Assembly (NCBI GenBank): GCA_934539295.1
Contig: CAKTCN010000013.1
Location: forward strand, 14,219 to 78,218
Direction of reading: 5' to 3'
Length of the DNA: 64,000 nucleotides
Source: an uncultured Allosphingosinicella sp.
GTDB lineage: Bacteria; Pseudomonadota; Alphaproteobacteria; Sphingomonadales; Sphingomonadaceae
Shown here: piece after piece, positions 28,070 to 37,539 of the stretch
Position numbering within the stretch: the first letter of the stretch is position 1
Layout: each line of letters starts with the position of its first letter
Translations under genes and position numbers: made by a program
Notes under the pieces: model-generated
What the model saw: the letters and a program-made list of their open reading frames with translations, nothing else
Databases searched by the model: none
What the model was told of the DNA's origin: nothing

Positions 28070-29934
28070 GGCGTGTTGCCGATCAGCCGCTCGACGATGA
28101 AGGCGGCGGCATCCTCGGCCGACATGGCGGTGGTGTCGATCTCGATCTCGGGCGCGAGCGGCGGCTCGTAGGGGCTGTCCAGTCCCGTGAAGTTCTTGAG
28201 CTCGCCGGCGCGGGCCTTGCGATACAGACCCTTCACGTCGCGCTGTTCGGCGACATGGAGCGGCGTGTTGACGAAGATCTCGACGAACTCGCCCTCCGGT
28301 ACCATGGCGCGGGCAACGGCACGGTCCGCGCGGAAGGGAGAGATGAAGGCGGCGAGCACGATCAGGCCGGCATCGGCCATCAGGCGCGCAACCTCCGCCA
28401 CGCGTCGATTATTCTCGATCCGGTCGGCGTCGGTGAAGCCCAGGTCGCGGTTGAGGCCGTGGCGCACGTTGTCGCCGTCGAGGAGGAAGCTGTGCCGGCC
28501 GAGCGCGTGCAGCTTCTTTTCGACCAGATTGGCGATGGTCGACTTGCCGGAGCCGGACAGGCCGGTGAACCACAGGATCCGCGGCTTCTGCCCCTTCAGT
28601 GCGGCATGTGCATCGCGGGTGATTTCCAGCGCCTGCCAGTGGACATTCTGGCTGCGGCGCAGGGCGAAGTTGATGAGGCCCGCGGCGACCGTCGCATGGG
28701 TGATCCTGTCGATCAGGATGAAGCCGCCGAGCGCGCGGCTCGCCTGATAGGGTTCGAACGCGATGTGCCGGTCGACATAGAGTTCGGCCACGCCGATATC
28801 GTTGGCGGCAAGAGTCTTCATGGACAATTGGGCGAGACTGTCCATGTCGATCACGTAGCGCGGCGGCTGGACCACCGCGCCGACCGTGGAGGTGCCGATC
28901 TTCATCCAATAGGATCGACCGGGCAGCAGCGGCGCCTCATCCATCCAGACCAGCGTGACCTGGAACTGGTCGGCCACGGGCGGTGGATCGTCGGCAATGG
29001 CGATCACGTCGCCGCGCGAGCAATCCGCCTCGTCCGTGAAGGTGAGCGTGACGGACTGGCCGGCGGTCGCCTCGTCGAGGTCGCCATCCATGGTGACGAT
29101 GCGCGCGACCTGCGTGGTCCTTCCCGAAGGGAGGATACGGATCGGGTCGCCCGGGCACACCGTGCCGGATGCGATCGTGCCTGCAAAGCCGCGAAAGTCG
29201 GGCGTGGCACGGTTCACCCACTGCACCGCCATGCGGAACGGCGCGTGGCTGCGCGCCTCGCCCACCTCGACTGTCTCGAGATGCTCGATCAGCGAGGCGC
29301 CGTCATACCACGGCATGGTGTCGCTGCGGCTGCTGACATTGTCGCCGGTGAGGCCGGACAACGGAATGGCGGTGAAGTCCGCGATGCCGACCTCGGCGGC
29401 AAAGGCGCGGTAGTCGGCGACGATCTCGTCGAAGCGCTCCCGCGAGTAGCCGACCAGGTCCATCTTGTTCACGGTCAGCACGATGCGGCTAATGCCGAGC
29501 AGGTGGACGAGGTAGGAGTGCCGCCGCGTCTGCGTCAGCACGCCCTTGCGCGCGTCGATCAGGATGACGGCGAGGTCGGCGGTGGACGCGCCCGTAACCA
29601 TGTTGCGCGTATATTGCTCGTGCCCGGGCGTGTCGGCGACGATGAACTTGCGCTTGTCCGTCGCGAAGAAGCGGTAGGCGACGTCGATGGTGATGCCCTG
29701 TTCGCGCTCGGCGCCGAGGCCGTCGACCAGAAGCGCGAAGTCCAAAGCCTCGCCCTGCGTACCCATCTTGCGGCTGTCACTGGCAAGGGCGGCAAGCTGG
29801 TCCTCGAACAGCATCTTTGAGTCATAGAGCAGCCGCCCGATCAGCGTCGACTTGCCGTCATCCACTGACCCGCAGGTGATGAAGCGCAGCAGCGAGCCCG
29901 ATTGCGGGCTTTCCTGCCCGTCCACACCCGACAA
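28066..29934 (-). CDS. cysNC: Bifunctional sulfate adenylyltransferase subunit 1 / APS kinase
   Basis: 622 residues. The CysN half is a GTPase that activates ATP sulfurylase: GSVDDGKST (K28), DTPGHEQY (101-108), NKMD (156-159), followed by EF-Tu-like barrels. The CysC half (from about 450) is APS kinase with GLSGSGKST, making PAPS. The partner CysD, usually directly upstream, is missing: the upstream neighbour is divergent. The start is a TTG at 29934 or a GTG at 29925. PAPS may serve sulfate assimilation or sulfation of surface sugars, as with rhizobial NodPQ. Confidence 0.93.
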   Translation of the reverse strand: MSGVDGQESPQSGSLLRFITCGSVDDGKSTLIGRLLYDSKMLFEDQLAALASDSRKMGTQGEALDFALLVDGLGAEREQGITIDVAYRFFATDKRKFIVADTPGHEQYTRNMVTGASTADLAVILIDARKGVLTQTRRHSYLVHLLGISRIVLTVNKMDLVGYSRERFDEIVADYRAFAAEVGIADFTAIPLSGLTGDNVSSRSDTMPWYDGASLIEHLETVEVGEARSHAPFRMAVQWVNRATPDFRGFAGTIASGTVCPGDPIRILPSGRTTQVARIVTMDGDLDEATAGQSVTLTFTDEADCSRGDVIAIADDPPPVADQFQVTLVWMDEAPLLPGRSYWMKIGTSTVGAVVQPPRYVIDMDSLAQLSMKTLAANDIGVAELYVDRHIAFEPYQASRALGGFILIDRITHATVAAGLINFALRRSQNVHWQALEITRDAHAALKGQKPRILWFTGLSGSGKSTIANLVEKKLHALGRHSFLLDGDNVRHGLNRDLGFTDADRIENNRRVAEVARLMADAGLIVLAAFISPFRADRAVARAMVPEGEFVEIFVNTPLHVAEQRDVKGLYRKARAGELKNFTGLDSPYEPPLAPEIEIDTTAMSAEDAAAFIVERLIGNTP

Positions 29935-30112
29935 TGACGATCACCCTTTGTTGCAAATTCGCGCCTTTGGTGAGCCGTTCTGCCGGCCGGCGCAAGCGCC
30001 CGTGCACACGCCGCGTGTATAAGCTAATCGGCCAAGCTAGTGACTTGTCGCGTGAAGGCTGCCGCGATTCGGTCAAATGCTTCATGTTCTTCATGAGTTA
30101 CGAGGGGGCGGG

Positions 30113-33100
30113 GTGAAGGGCGGTTTCCAGGTAGAGCATGTCGGCACGGGCGGAGTGATGCTGCGCTGGGAAGACGGCCGGTCCATTCCGGCCGACCTCG
30201 ATATCTTCAGCGACGATGTCCATGTCGCCCGTCAGCCGCTGGTCCGTTTCCAACCCGACAATGTCCAGGTCACGAACCTCGCCGACGCGGATGCGTTTCC
30301 GGCTTCCGTCGGAAAGATCCGGCTGCTGGAGGGTCGTTCGGCACGGCTCGCCTGGGGCACCCGCATCAGCGACGATTGGGCGGTCGAAGGCGAGGACACG
30401 CCCTTCTGCTATCGCGAGCATGCCGGCGATCACGAGGTATGCCGGTTCGACCTGACCGATGCGCTTGGCATCGACGGCCTGGCGCTGCCCGGTGAAACCT
30501 ATCGCCTTTCGCTCGACATTGCGCAGCATCGCTGCGGCGTCGGGCTCGCCATCGAATGGCTGGATGGGGACAATCAGCCGATCGACAGGGAAGAAGCATG
30601 GCGCGAGACCGGGCCGCTCGGCGGGCGCAACCCGGCAGGCTACGAACGATTGTCGGTTTCCTCCACTTGCCCGCGCGGTGCGGCACGGATCCGGCCGGTG
30701 CTGCTGCTCGGGCCGCCGACGGCGCCGCCCGACGCTTATATGTTTGTGCGACGGCCGCAGCTGATCCGCGGCGCGGGCGAGGATCGTTCGGCGTTCGAGA
30801 TCGCCGGCGTGGCACCGGGGGCCGACCTGTCGCGCCTCGCCATGCTGCCAATCGGCGACGTGCTGGGCCAGCATGCCGGGCCGTTCAGCATCGGCGACGG
30901 CGCTGGCCGGATCGACCTGCCACCGTTGGACGCGCTGGTCCCGACCATGGGCGATCGGGCGGTGGCGACGGCCAATGGCGGCTATCTCGATATCAACGTG
31001 CCCGGCAACGGCAGCCACGACGACCCTGCCGTCTATGTGGTCATAGACGGGCAGTTGCACGACTTCCTGCCGCTCGAATGGCATGACGGCGGGCATGGCG
31101 CCTCGCTGCGGCTGCCGCAGCGCTTGCTCGACGGCGATCATCATTGGGTGGAAGTGCGCGGGGCAGGCGCGGGCGAGACGCTGCATGCCGGGCGTCATCA
31201 CTTCGCTTCCTTCATGACGCCGGTGCCCGTGCTGCAGCAATTTACGTCGCGCATCGAGCGGCCGGGCGTGCTGCCGCTGTCCCGCTACCGTTATGAAGCG
31301 CTGGATGCCGCGATCGAGCGGCTTGGCCGGAGTGGACAGGTGGACGGGGCCGTGCTGGCCGAGATCAATGCCTGCCATCGCTACTTGCTGGGCGGGCCGC
31401 AGGAGAACCAGGTCCACTTCGCGCCCCGAAACCTGCCGCGCTGTGACGCGCCGCGTTTCTCAATCGTGGTGCCGGTGCACAACAAATTCTACTTCACCTA
31501 TTTCTGCCTGGCCGCGATCATCTACAGCTGTGCAGGGCTGCCATATGAAGTCATCGTGGTGGATGACGGCTCGAGCGACCCTACAGGTGATATCGAGCGC
31601 ATGTTCGCGAACCTGCGGGTGGTGCGGCATGCCAAGGCGCAAGGGTTTGTCGGCGCCTGCAATGCCGGTGCGGCGGCCGCGCGGGGCGAATATATCGTAT
31701 TCCTCAACAACGACACGGAAGTGACCGGCCGCTGGCTGGAGGAATTGGCGCTGCCGTTCGAAGGCTTTGCCGACGTGGGGCTGACCGGCGCGATGCTGCT
31801 CTATCCCGACGGGCGCCTGCAGGAGGCGGGGTGCATCATCTGGAACAACGGCAAGCCGTGGAATTACGGCCGGGACGGCAACCCGGCCGATCCGATCTAC
31901 AGCTACACGCGCCAGGCCGATTACATTTCGGGCGCCGCATTGATGGTGTCGCGGGACGCCTGGGACGCGGTCGGCGGCTTTTCCCGCGAGTTCGCGCCCG
32001 CTTATTATGAAGACACCGATTTGGCCTTCAAGCTGCGCGACGCGGGCTATCGCACCATTTTCGCGGCCAAGGCGCCGGTGATCCATTATGAAGGCGTGTC
32101 CGCCGGTACCGTCACCACAAGCGAGGGCATGAAGCGCTTCCAGGAAGTGAACCGGCCGACGTTCGAGGGCAAGTGGCACGACAGCTTCGCAGGCCATGCA
32201 GCCGAAGGCACGTCGCCCGAACTGGAGAAGGATCGCGGGCAGATCGGCCGGGCGCTCGTACTCGATTACCAGCCGCCGCGCTTCGACAAGGATGCGGGCA
32301 GCTACGCTATCAGCCAGGAGATCCGGATCCTGCAGGGGCTCGGCTACAAGGTGACCATGGCACCGGCCAATTGCGCGCATCTCGGCCTTTATACCGAGGC
32401 GCTGGAGCGGGCGGGGGTGGAGCATCTGCACGCACCCTTCTTCTCCAGCCTGCACGAGGTACTGGAACGCCGGGGCGAGGAGTTCGACCTGGTCTACATC
32501 CACCGCTACACGACGGCGGAAGGGATCATCGAGGCGGTGCGCCATTATGCGCCGGATGCGAAGATCCTGGTCAATTGCGCCGACCTCCACTTCCTGCGCG
32601 AGATCCGGGCAGCCCGCGTCAGCGGATCGCAGGAGGCGTTCGATGCCGCGCTGAAGCGGCGGCAGATCGAGCTGGAGGTGCTGAGCCAGGCCGATTGCGT
32701 GCTGACCTATAGCGAGTCCGAAAAGGCGGTGCTTGAAAGCTACCTCGACCTCGGCGCCAGGGTGCAGGTGCTTCCCTGGGTGGTCGAGCCTGCGCCCGCG
32801 CCGCCGGTCCAGGCGCGCGACGGCATCTGTTTCCTCGGCAGCTTCGATCATCCGCCCAACCGCGATGCGGTGGAATTCTTCCTCGCCGAATGCTGGCCGC
32901 ATATTGCCGACGCCAATCCAGGCCTGGAATTCACCATTGCCGGCAGCGGGTTCGAGCGGTTCGTGCCGCGCGCTGACGCTTCCAGGGTGAAGGTATTGGG
33001 GTGGGTCGAGGATGCACAGGCTTTCCTCGCCACCCAGCGGCTGATGGTCGCGCCGCTGCGTTCGGGTGCAGGGGTGAAGGGCAAGGTGTTCGACGCGCTC

Positions 33101-33469
33101 GCCTGCGGCACGCCTGCCGTGCTGAGCCCGGTCGCGGCGGAAGGCATCGCCGTTGGCCCCTCGGTTGCGCCCGTCGCGCGCACGGCGGAGGAATGGTCAC
33201 GCCACGTCACGCACCTGCTCGCCGACGAAGGCGCCTGGGTTGCGGCTGCGGAGGCTGGACTTGCCTTCATGCGGCACAATTATTCGTTCGCGAGCGGGCG
33301 GGAGCGGTTCGAGCGCATATTCGAGGCGGTGGACCTTCCGTTCGCACCGGCCGGTCAGGGCGGTGCGCTGGTTCCGCGCCATGCCATTCGCGACCTCGGC
33401 AAGCTGCGGATGAAGGCGATGGCGCCGGTGGACGTGGACGCGCCGGACGAGCGCGCAGCGGCCGCATGA
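30113..33469 (+). CDS. Large double glycosyltransferase (GT2 plus GT4-type)
   Basis: 1118 residues. About 1-440: beta-rich modules without clear family (ending WVEVRGAG). About 447-720: a GT2 domain with FSIVVPVHNKFYFTYF, VVDDGSSD, the DxD equivalent NNDTE near 530 and YYEDTDLAFKLRDAGY. About 740-1100: a GT-B domain of GT4 type (GSFDHPPNRDAVEFF, VAPLRSGAGVKGKVFDALACG). Likely builds a surface polysaccharide at the cytoplasmic face. The GTG at 30113, preceded by GAGGGGGC, is favoured over the ATG at 30077. The next gene overlaps it by four bases. Confidence 0.88.
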   Translation: MKGGFQVEHVGTGGVMLRWEDGRSIPADLDIFSDDVHVARQPLVRFQPDNVQVTNLADADAFPASVGKIRLLEGRSARLAWGTRISDDWAVEGEDTPFCYREHAGDHEVCRFDLTDALGIDGLALPGETYRLSLDIAQHRCGVGLAIEWLDGDNQPIDREEAWRETGPLGGRNPAGYERLSVSSTCPRGAARIRPVLLLGPPTAPPDAYMFVRRPQLIRGAGEDRSAFEIAGVAPGADLSRLAMLPIGDVLGQHAGPFSIGDGAGRIDLPPLDALVPTMGDRAVATANGGYLDINVPGNGSHDDPAVYVVIDGQLHDFLPLEWHDGGHGASLRLPQRLLDGDHHWVEVRGAGAGETLHAGRHHFASFMTPVPVLQQFTSRIERPGVLPLSRYRYEALDAAIERLGRSGQVDGAVLAEINACHRYLLGGPQENQVHFAPRNLPRCDAPRFSIVVPVHNKFYFTYFCLAAIIYSCAGLPYEVIVVDDGSSDPTGDIERMFANLRVVRHAKAQGFVGACNAGAAAARGEYIVFLNNDTEVTGRWLEELALPFEGFADVGLTGAMLLYPDGRLQEAGCIIWNNGKPWNYGRDGNPADPIYSYTRQADYISGAALMVSRDAWDAVGGFSREFAPAYYEDTDLAFKLRDAGYRTIFAAKAPVIHYEGVSAGTVTTSEGMKRFQEVNRPTFEGKWHDSFAGHAAEGTSPELEKDRGQIGRALVLDYQPPRFDKDAGSYAISQEIRILQGLGYKVTMAPANCAHLGLYTEALERAGVEHLHAPFFSSLHEVLERRGEEFDLVYIHRYTTAEGIIEAVRHYAPDAKILVNCADLHFLREIRAARVSGSQEAFDAALKRRQIELEVLSQADCVLTYSESEKAVLESYLDLGARVQVLPWVVEPAPAPPVQARDGICFLGSFDHPPNRDAVEFFLAECWPHIADANPGLEFTIAGSGFERFVPRADASRVKVLGWVEDAQAFLATQRLMVAPLRSGAGVKGKVFDALACGTPAVLSPVAAEGIAVGPSVAPVARTAEEWSRHVTHLLADEGAWVAAAEAGLAFMRHNYSFASGRERFERIFEAVDLPFAPAGQGGALVPRHAIRDLGKLRMKAMAPVDVDAPDERAAAA

Positions 33470-34260
33470 ACGCCGTGCGTCCGACTGGCTATGTCGAGCG
33501 GCTGAGCCGCCGCGTGATCGGCGGCTGGGCGTTCGATGCGGCCAATCCGTCCAGGCCTGCCATCGTGCATCTGGTGCTCGACGGGCGCGTGATATCGATG
33601 GCGCCCGCCAATATCGGCCGGAAGGATCTGGCGACGCTTGGCATCGGGCGCAACAACATGGCGTTCGAACTGCCTGTCCCCGCCGGCACGCCGATCGACC
33701 TGAAGCGCCTGCAGATATCGGTGGCAGGCGGACCGCATCCCCTGCCCGTGGCAGCAGACGGGGGCGTGTATGAAGGCGTCCTGGAACAGGTGGAGGATTT
33801 CACGGCCAGCGGCTGGGCTTGGCGCGTGGCGAGCAGCGAGCGCGTGCGATTGGTGCTGCGGCACGGAAGCGACGAGATCGCCGAGTTCGTGGCGGACGAG
33901 TATCGCGAGGACCTGAAGCAGGCCGACCTTGGCGACGGGCGTCACGGTTATCGCTTCGACTTCAGGCGCTACAGCCGCGGGCACATCAACCCGCGCAACG
34001 TGTCGGTGGCGGTGCAGGGCACGGGCGAGCGCTTGCTGGACCTTCGCGCCACGCTGCCGCGCGAGGCCCGGACGTCTCAGGCGGAGCTTAGGCCGACCAA
34101 GCCGCGACCCGTGCTCGGGGTCCACCGCCGCCGCCGTGCGGCGGAGGCTGTTGCGGAGGCCGAGCAGGCTGCCGCGGCAGTTGAAGGCCCTGCACTCTCG
34201 TCCGAGACGGTGCGGGCGATCAGCGAGGCGATGAATCTCAGCGAAAAGGGCTGGGGCTGA
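33466..34260 (+). CDS. Accessory protein coupled to the large glycosyltransferase
   Basis: 264 residues starting at the ATGA overlap with the glycosyltransferase. Two similar beta-rich modules: about 1-80 (RRVIGGWAFDAANPSRPAIV, LVLDGRVIS) and about 95-200 (ASGWAWRVASSERVRLVLRH). The GWAFD/GWAWR plus LVLDG/LVLRH pattern recurs in non-catalytic modules attached to large glycosyltransferases. The C-terminal 60 residues are charged and helical. Probably a partner or substrate-binding module of the upstream enzyme; no catalytic residues seen. Confidence 0.65.
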   Translation: MNAVRPTGYVERLSRRVIGGWAFDAANPSRPAIVHLVLDGRVISMAPANIGRKDLATLGIGRNNMAFELPVPAGTPIDLKRLQISVAGGPHPLPVAADGGVYEGVLEQVEDFTASGWAWRVASSERVRLVLRHGSDEIAEFVADEYREDLKQADLGDGRHGYRFDFRRYSRGHINPRNVSVAVQGTGERLLDLRATLPREARTSQAELRPTKPRPVLGVHRRRRAAEAVAEAEQAAAAVEGPALSSETVRAISEAMNLSEKGWG

Positions 34261-34285
34261 CGCGGCCGCCAGCCGCTATGAAGCC

Positions 34286-34981
34286 TTAGGAGCGTTCGGC
34301 CAGCGCCAGTGCGGTCGGGTCGTCCACGTCGATCCATGCGAGACCCGTGCAATCGACCACGCTGGCGCGCCCCGCCGCCGCGAGGCGCTGGACGCCTTCA
34401 CTGAGCGATGGCGCAGGAAGTGCGGCGAGGCTTTCGAACAAGGCAGGCCCGATCGCGAAGACACCCGTGTCGTAGCAGTCGAACGGGTCGATGCCCTTGC
34501 CGATCGCGAGGATCCGTCCGCCTTCCGTGCGAACGCGGGTGACATCCTCCGGATCGACCGCCGGGTTGCCGAGCGCGCGATCGATGCCGAGGCAGATGCC
34601 GCCGCCGGTCCCTGCCTCCGCCACGCGGCGGTAGAGGGCGGGCTCGGCCAGGTGATCGCACATGGCGAGCAGCGCGTCGCCGTTTACATGACCGGCGGCG
34701 GCGAGAACCGAAACGCCGTTGGGCAGCAGGAAATCGTGCGTGCGCGCCGTCGTTATCGTCAGCTGCGAATGGGTCGATGCGCCGAGATGCGCCGCGATCC
34801 CTTCTGCCTCATAGCCGAGGACCACCACCACGCGCCGCATGCCGGCATCGGCCAGGCTCGCCAGCGCGTGGTCGATCAGTGGGCGTCCCCGCACCGGGCA
34901 GAGCGGCTTGACCGGCGCGGCGTCGCGGAGGCGGCTGCCCTGTCCGGCGGCGAGGAGGATCGCCGTGTCGATGCCGCTCAA
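34286..34981 (-). CDS. Sugar/inositol-phosphate nucleotidyltransferase
   Basis: 231 residues of the NTP-transferase fold: signature ILLAAGQGSRL then PVKPLCPVRGRPLIDHAL, and the metal-binding acid in LLAMCDHL. Lying in one operon with myo-inositol-phosphate synthase and a CDP-alcohol phosphotransferase, it best fits CTP:inositol-1-phosphate cytidylyltransferase (IPCT), making CDP-inositol; the fold alone would also allow other sugar phosphates. It overlaps the upstream synthase by four bases (34978-34981). Confidence 0.75.
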   Translation of the reverse strand: MSGIDTAILLAAGQGSRLRDAAPVKPLCPVRGRPLIDHALASLADAGMRRVVVVLGYEAEGIAAHLGASTHSQLTITTARTHDFLLPNGVSVLAAAGHVNGDALLAMCDHLAEPALYRRVAEAGTGGGICLGIDRALGNPAVDPEDVTRVRTEGGRILAIGKGIDPFDCYDTGVFAIGPALFESLAALPAPSLSEGVQRLAAAGRASVVDCTGLAWIDVDDPTALALAERS

Positions 34982-36069
34982 GATGCCGCGACGAAGGCTT
35001 CGACGTTCTGCGCGGCGAGGTCGTCCGTGATCTGGTTGCGCGGATGCTTGCAGAAATAGCTGGACGGGGCGTCGATCGGGCCGCCGATGCCGCGATCCTT
35101 GGCGATCTTGGCGCAGCGGATCATGTCGATGGCGACGCCCGCGCTGTTGGGGCTGTCCTCGACCGACAGGCGCAGTTCCAGGTTCATCGGCACGCCGCCG
35201 AACAGCTGCCCTTCCATGCGCAGGAAGCAGACCTTGTTGTCATTCTGCCACGCGACATAGTCGGACGGGCCGACATGGATGTTCTCGTCTTCCAGCCGCT
35301 CGGCCGCGACCGATTGCACGGCTTCGGTCTTCGACACCTTCTTGGATGCAAGCCGCTTGCGGTTCGACATGTTGAGGAAGTCGGTGTTGCCGCCGGTGTT
35401 GAGCTGGTAGGTGCGATCGAGCTTCACGCCGCGCTTGTGGAACAGGTCGGTCAGCACGCGGTGGACGATGGTCGCGCCCAGCTGCGCCTTGATGTCGTCG
35501 CCGATGATCGGCACGCCCGCTGCCTCGAATTTCGCTGCCCATTCGGGGTTGCTGGCGATGAAGACGGGGATGTTGTTGACGAAGGCGACGCCGGCCTCGA
35601 TCGCGCATTCGGCGTAGAATTCGGTCGCTTCCTGGCTGCCGACGGGCAGGTAGTTCATCAGCACGTCGACCTTCGATTCCTTCAGCACGCGCACGACCTC
35701 GGCCTTATCGGGCTGCGGCGCGTCGGCGAGGACAAAGGTGCGGTCGTCGGGATAGTCGGCCATATGCTCGGCGACGCCATCGAGCACGCGGCCCATCTGC
35801 ACCTTGGTGCCGGTCGGGCGCACGGTGGGGGCGAAGACAGCCGTGCAATTGGGCTTGGCGAAGATGGCATCGGCCACGTCCTGCCCGACCTTGCGTGCAT
35901 CGATGTCCCATGCGGCGACCACTTCGATGTCCGACGGACGATAGCCGCCGACGTCGAGGTGCATCAGGCCAACCGTGTCGTTCGCGCCTTCGCGGTAATA
36001 TTCAAGGCCCTGTACCAGCGAGCTGGAGCAATTGCCGACGCCGATGAGCGCGATGCGGATGCTGTTCAT
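34978..36069 (-). CDS. ino1: myo-inositol-1-phosphate (inositol-3-phosphate) synthase
   Basis: Converts glucose 6-phosphate to myo-inositol phosphate with bound NAD. 363 residues, the short prokaryotic form. Rossmann GVGNCSSSLVQGLEYY (10 on), then NYLPVGSQEATEF, DDIKAQLGATI, QLNTGGNTDFLNM and SNRKRLASKKVSKTEAV, the conserved core. The ATG at 36069 is chosen as it starts the Rossmann strand (MNSIRIALIG). Middle gene of the three-gene unit: 23 bases after the CDP-alcohol phosphotransferase and overlapping the cytidylyltransferase. Confidence 0.93.
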   Translation of the reverse strand: MNSIRIALIGVGNCSSSLVQGLEYYREGANDTVGLMHLDVGGYRPSDIEVVAAWDIDARKVGQDVADAIFAKPNCTAVFAPTVRPTGTKVQMGRVLDGVAEHMADYPDDRTFVLADAPQPDKAEVVRVLKESKVDVLMNYLPVGSQEATEFYAECAIEAGVAFVNNIPVFIASNPEWAAKFEAAGVPIIGDDIKAQLGATIVHRVLTDLFHKRGVKLDRTYQLNTGGNTDFLNMSNRKRLASKKVSKTEAVQSVAAERLEDENIHVGPSDYVAWQNDNKVCFLRMEGQLFGGVPMNLELRLSVEDSPNSAGVAIDMIRCAKIAKDRGIGGPIDAPSSYFCKHPRNQITDDLAAQNVEAFVAAS

Positions 36070-36092
36070 CTGTCTGTAGATTCCCTTGAGAT

Positions 36093-36944
36093 TCAGTTGA
36101 ATGTGGTTGGTGAGAAGGAGGGCGCGCCGGCCCCGAAACGCTGCAGCAGTCTGGCTTCTACACGCCGGTGCCAGACGATGGCGACAATCGCCACCAGGGT
36201 AAGGGGCACGATCTGCGCCCACCAGAACAAGGCCGGCCGACCGGCAAGGCAGGCGAGGAAGAGCGTCCAAACCCGGACGTTGGCCGTCAGCAAGGCCATC
36301 AGGCGCATCGGTGCGGCGGCGCGATCGCCATATCCGGCGGCGACCTGCGGACCATAGTGGGTGCGAAACAGCGCGTCGAAGGGCGCGGCGATCCGATCGA
36401 GGCTTGTCGATACGCGGTCGTAGAAGCGCACGACGTGGTTGGCCGCAGGCGTGACCGGCGGCGGCGCGATCGCCTTGACGCGACGGTGATAGCGGGCACG
36501 ATCGCCCTCATAGAGGCTCGATTGCACCGCATGCGCGATGCCGGCCGCGAAGGAAAATGCCCAGCCTTCCGCCGTTCCGACCGAGATGGCGAGGGCTAGG
36601 TAGATGAGCGCGAACACGCCATGGTCGCACAATCCGTCGAGCACGCGTCCGAACGGGCTGGCCGTGCGGGTGGCGCGCGCAACCATGCCGTCGAGGCCGT
36701 CCGCGACCATCCATCCGATGGCAAGCAGTAGTCCTACCACGGCATAAAGCGGATGGTGCCACTGGTAGAAAGCGGCAGCCGCGGCGGCACCAAGGCAAAG
36801 ACCGGCGATCGACACCGCATTGGCCGATATGCCGCGCGCGAGCGCCCATGGCAGCAGGGCCCGGCCCGCCGGGTGTATCAGCCAGAGATTGGTAGGATCC
36901 TCGATCCGGCGGTCGCGCGATCCATCCGGTGGAGGGATTGTCAT
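36093..36944 (-). CDS. CDP-alcohol phosphotransferase
   Basis: 283 residues, integral membrane. The catalytic signature DGxxARx8GxxxDxxxD is complete: ADGLDGMVARATRTASPFG continuing RVLDGLCDH. Several membrane segments surround it and occupy the C-terminus. It transfers a phospho-alcohol from a CDP-donor. Beside ino1 and the cytidylyltransferase, the donor could be CDP-inositol (giving di-myo-inositol phosphate or an inositol lipid) or CDP-diacylglycerol with inositol phosphate as acceptor. The ATG at 36944 has no strong Shine-Dalgarno. First gene of the operon. Confidence 0.85.
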   Translation of the reverse strand: MTIPPPDGSRDRRIEDPTNLWLIHPAGRALLPWALARGISANAVSIAGLCLGAAAAAAFYQWHHPLYAVVGLLLAIGWMVADGLDGMVARATRTASPFGRVLDGLCDHGVFALIYLALAISVGTAEGWAFSFAAGIAHAVQSSLYEGDRARYHRRVKAIAPPPVTPAANHVVRFYDRVSTSLDRIAAPFDALFRTHYGPQVAAGYGDRAAAPMRLMALLTANVRVWTLFLACLAGRPALFWWAQIVPLTLVAIVAIVWHRRVEARLLQRFGAGAPSFSPTTFN

Positions 36945-36981
36945 GGTGGCGTCATATTTGCACCGCTCCCCGGCAACATAC

Positions 36982-37007
36982 AACCCATTCAGCTTCACTG
37001 CCGTTCC
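36982..37007 (-). promoter_or_regulatory. EcfG-like promoter of the inositol operon
   Basis: Minus strand: GGAAC, 17 bases, GGTT; expected transcription start near 36975, about 30 bases before the first ATG. It lies in the gap shared with the divergent Rrf2 gene. Confidence 0.5.
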
Positions 37008-37056
37008 CGACCGGCCTTGCCTTGCCAATCGGCGGCCCCGCCGCCATTAGCTGGAC

Positions 37057-37539
37057 ATGCTGTCGCAACGCACCCGCTACACGATGCGCGCCTTGCTCCA
37101 CCTGGCGGACCGTTACGAGCAGGGACCGGTCCAGTTGAGCGAGATCGCGTCCGTTCAGAATATCCCGCCCAAGTTCCTGACGGTGATGATGTCGCAGATG
37201 CGGCGCGCCGGTCTGGTGGAATCCTTGCGCGGCCGGGAAGGCGGCTACTGGCTCGCCAAGCCGCCGGCGCAGATCACCTACGGGGAGATCGTTCGGCGCA
37301 CGCGCGGTTCACTGGGGCTGCTGCCCTGCGCCAGCCGGCTTGCCTACCAGCAGTGCGATCATTGCATCAGCGAGGACAAGTGCCGGCTGCATCGGGTGAT
37401 GCTGATGGTCCGCGACGAGACCGCGCGCATCCTCGACAATATCAGCCTCGCCGACCCCATTCCCGAAGTCGTCGAATATGATGTGGATACGGGCGCCCCG
37501 GAGGAGGATGAGCTCGCGATCGGGGCGCCGCTGGCTTAG
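37057..37539 (+). CDS. Rrf2 family regulator with four-cysteine cluster
   Basis: 160 residues. The N-terminal winged helix (RYTMRALLHLADRY, IPPKFLTVMMSQMRRAGLVES, RGREGGYWLA) is typical of Rrf2 (IscR/CymR/NsrR). Cysteines C91, C100, C103 and C109 (PCASRLAYQQCDHCISEDKC) are positioned to bind an iron-sulfur cluster, as in IscR, though the spacing differs. A redox, iron or cysteine signal is likely. It is divergent from the inositol operon and could regulate it. Its stop overlaps the stop of the convergent gene at 37536. Confidence 0.9.
   Translation: MLSQRTRYTMRALLHLADRYEQGPVQLSEIASVQNIPPKFLTVMMSQMRRAGLVESLRGREGGYWLAKPPAQITYGEIVRRTRGSLGLLPCASRLAYQQCDHCISEDKCRLHRVMLMVRDETARILDNISLADPIPEVVEYDVDTGAPEEDELAIGAPLA

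Noticed and set aside
27760..29820. A 686-codon plus-strand frame opposite cysNC
   Set aside because: Shadow of cysNC, whose motifs are complete on the minus strand.
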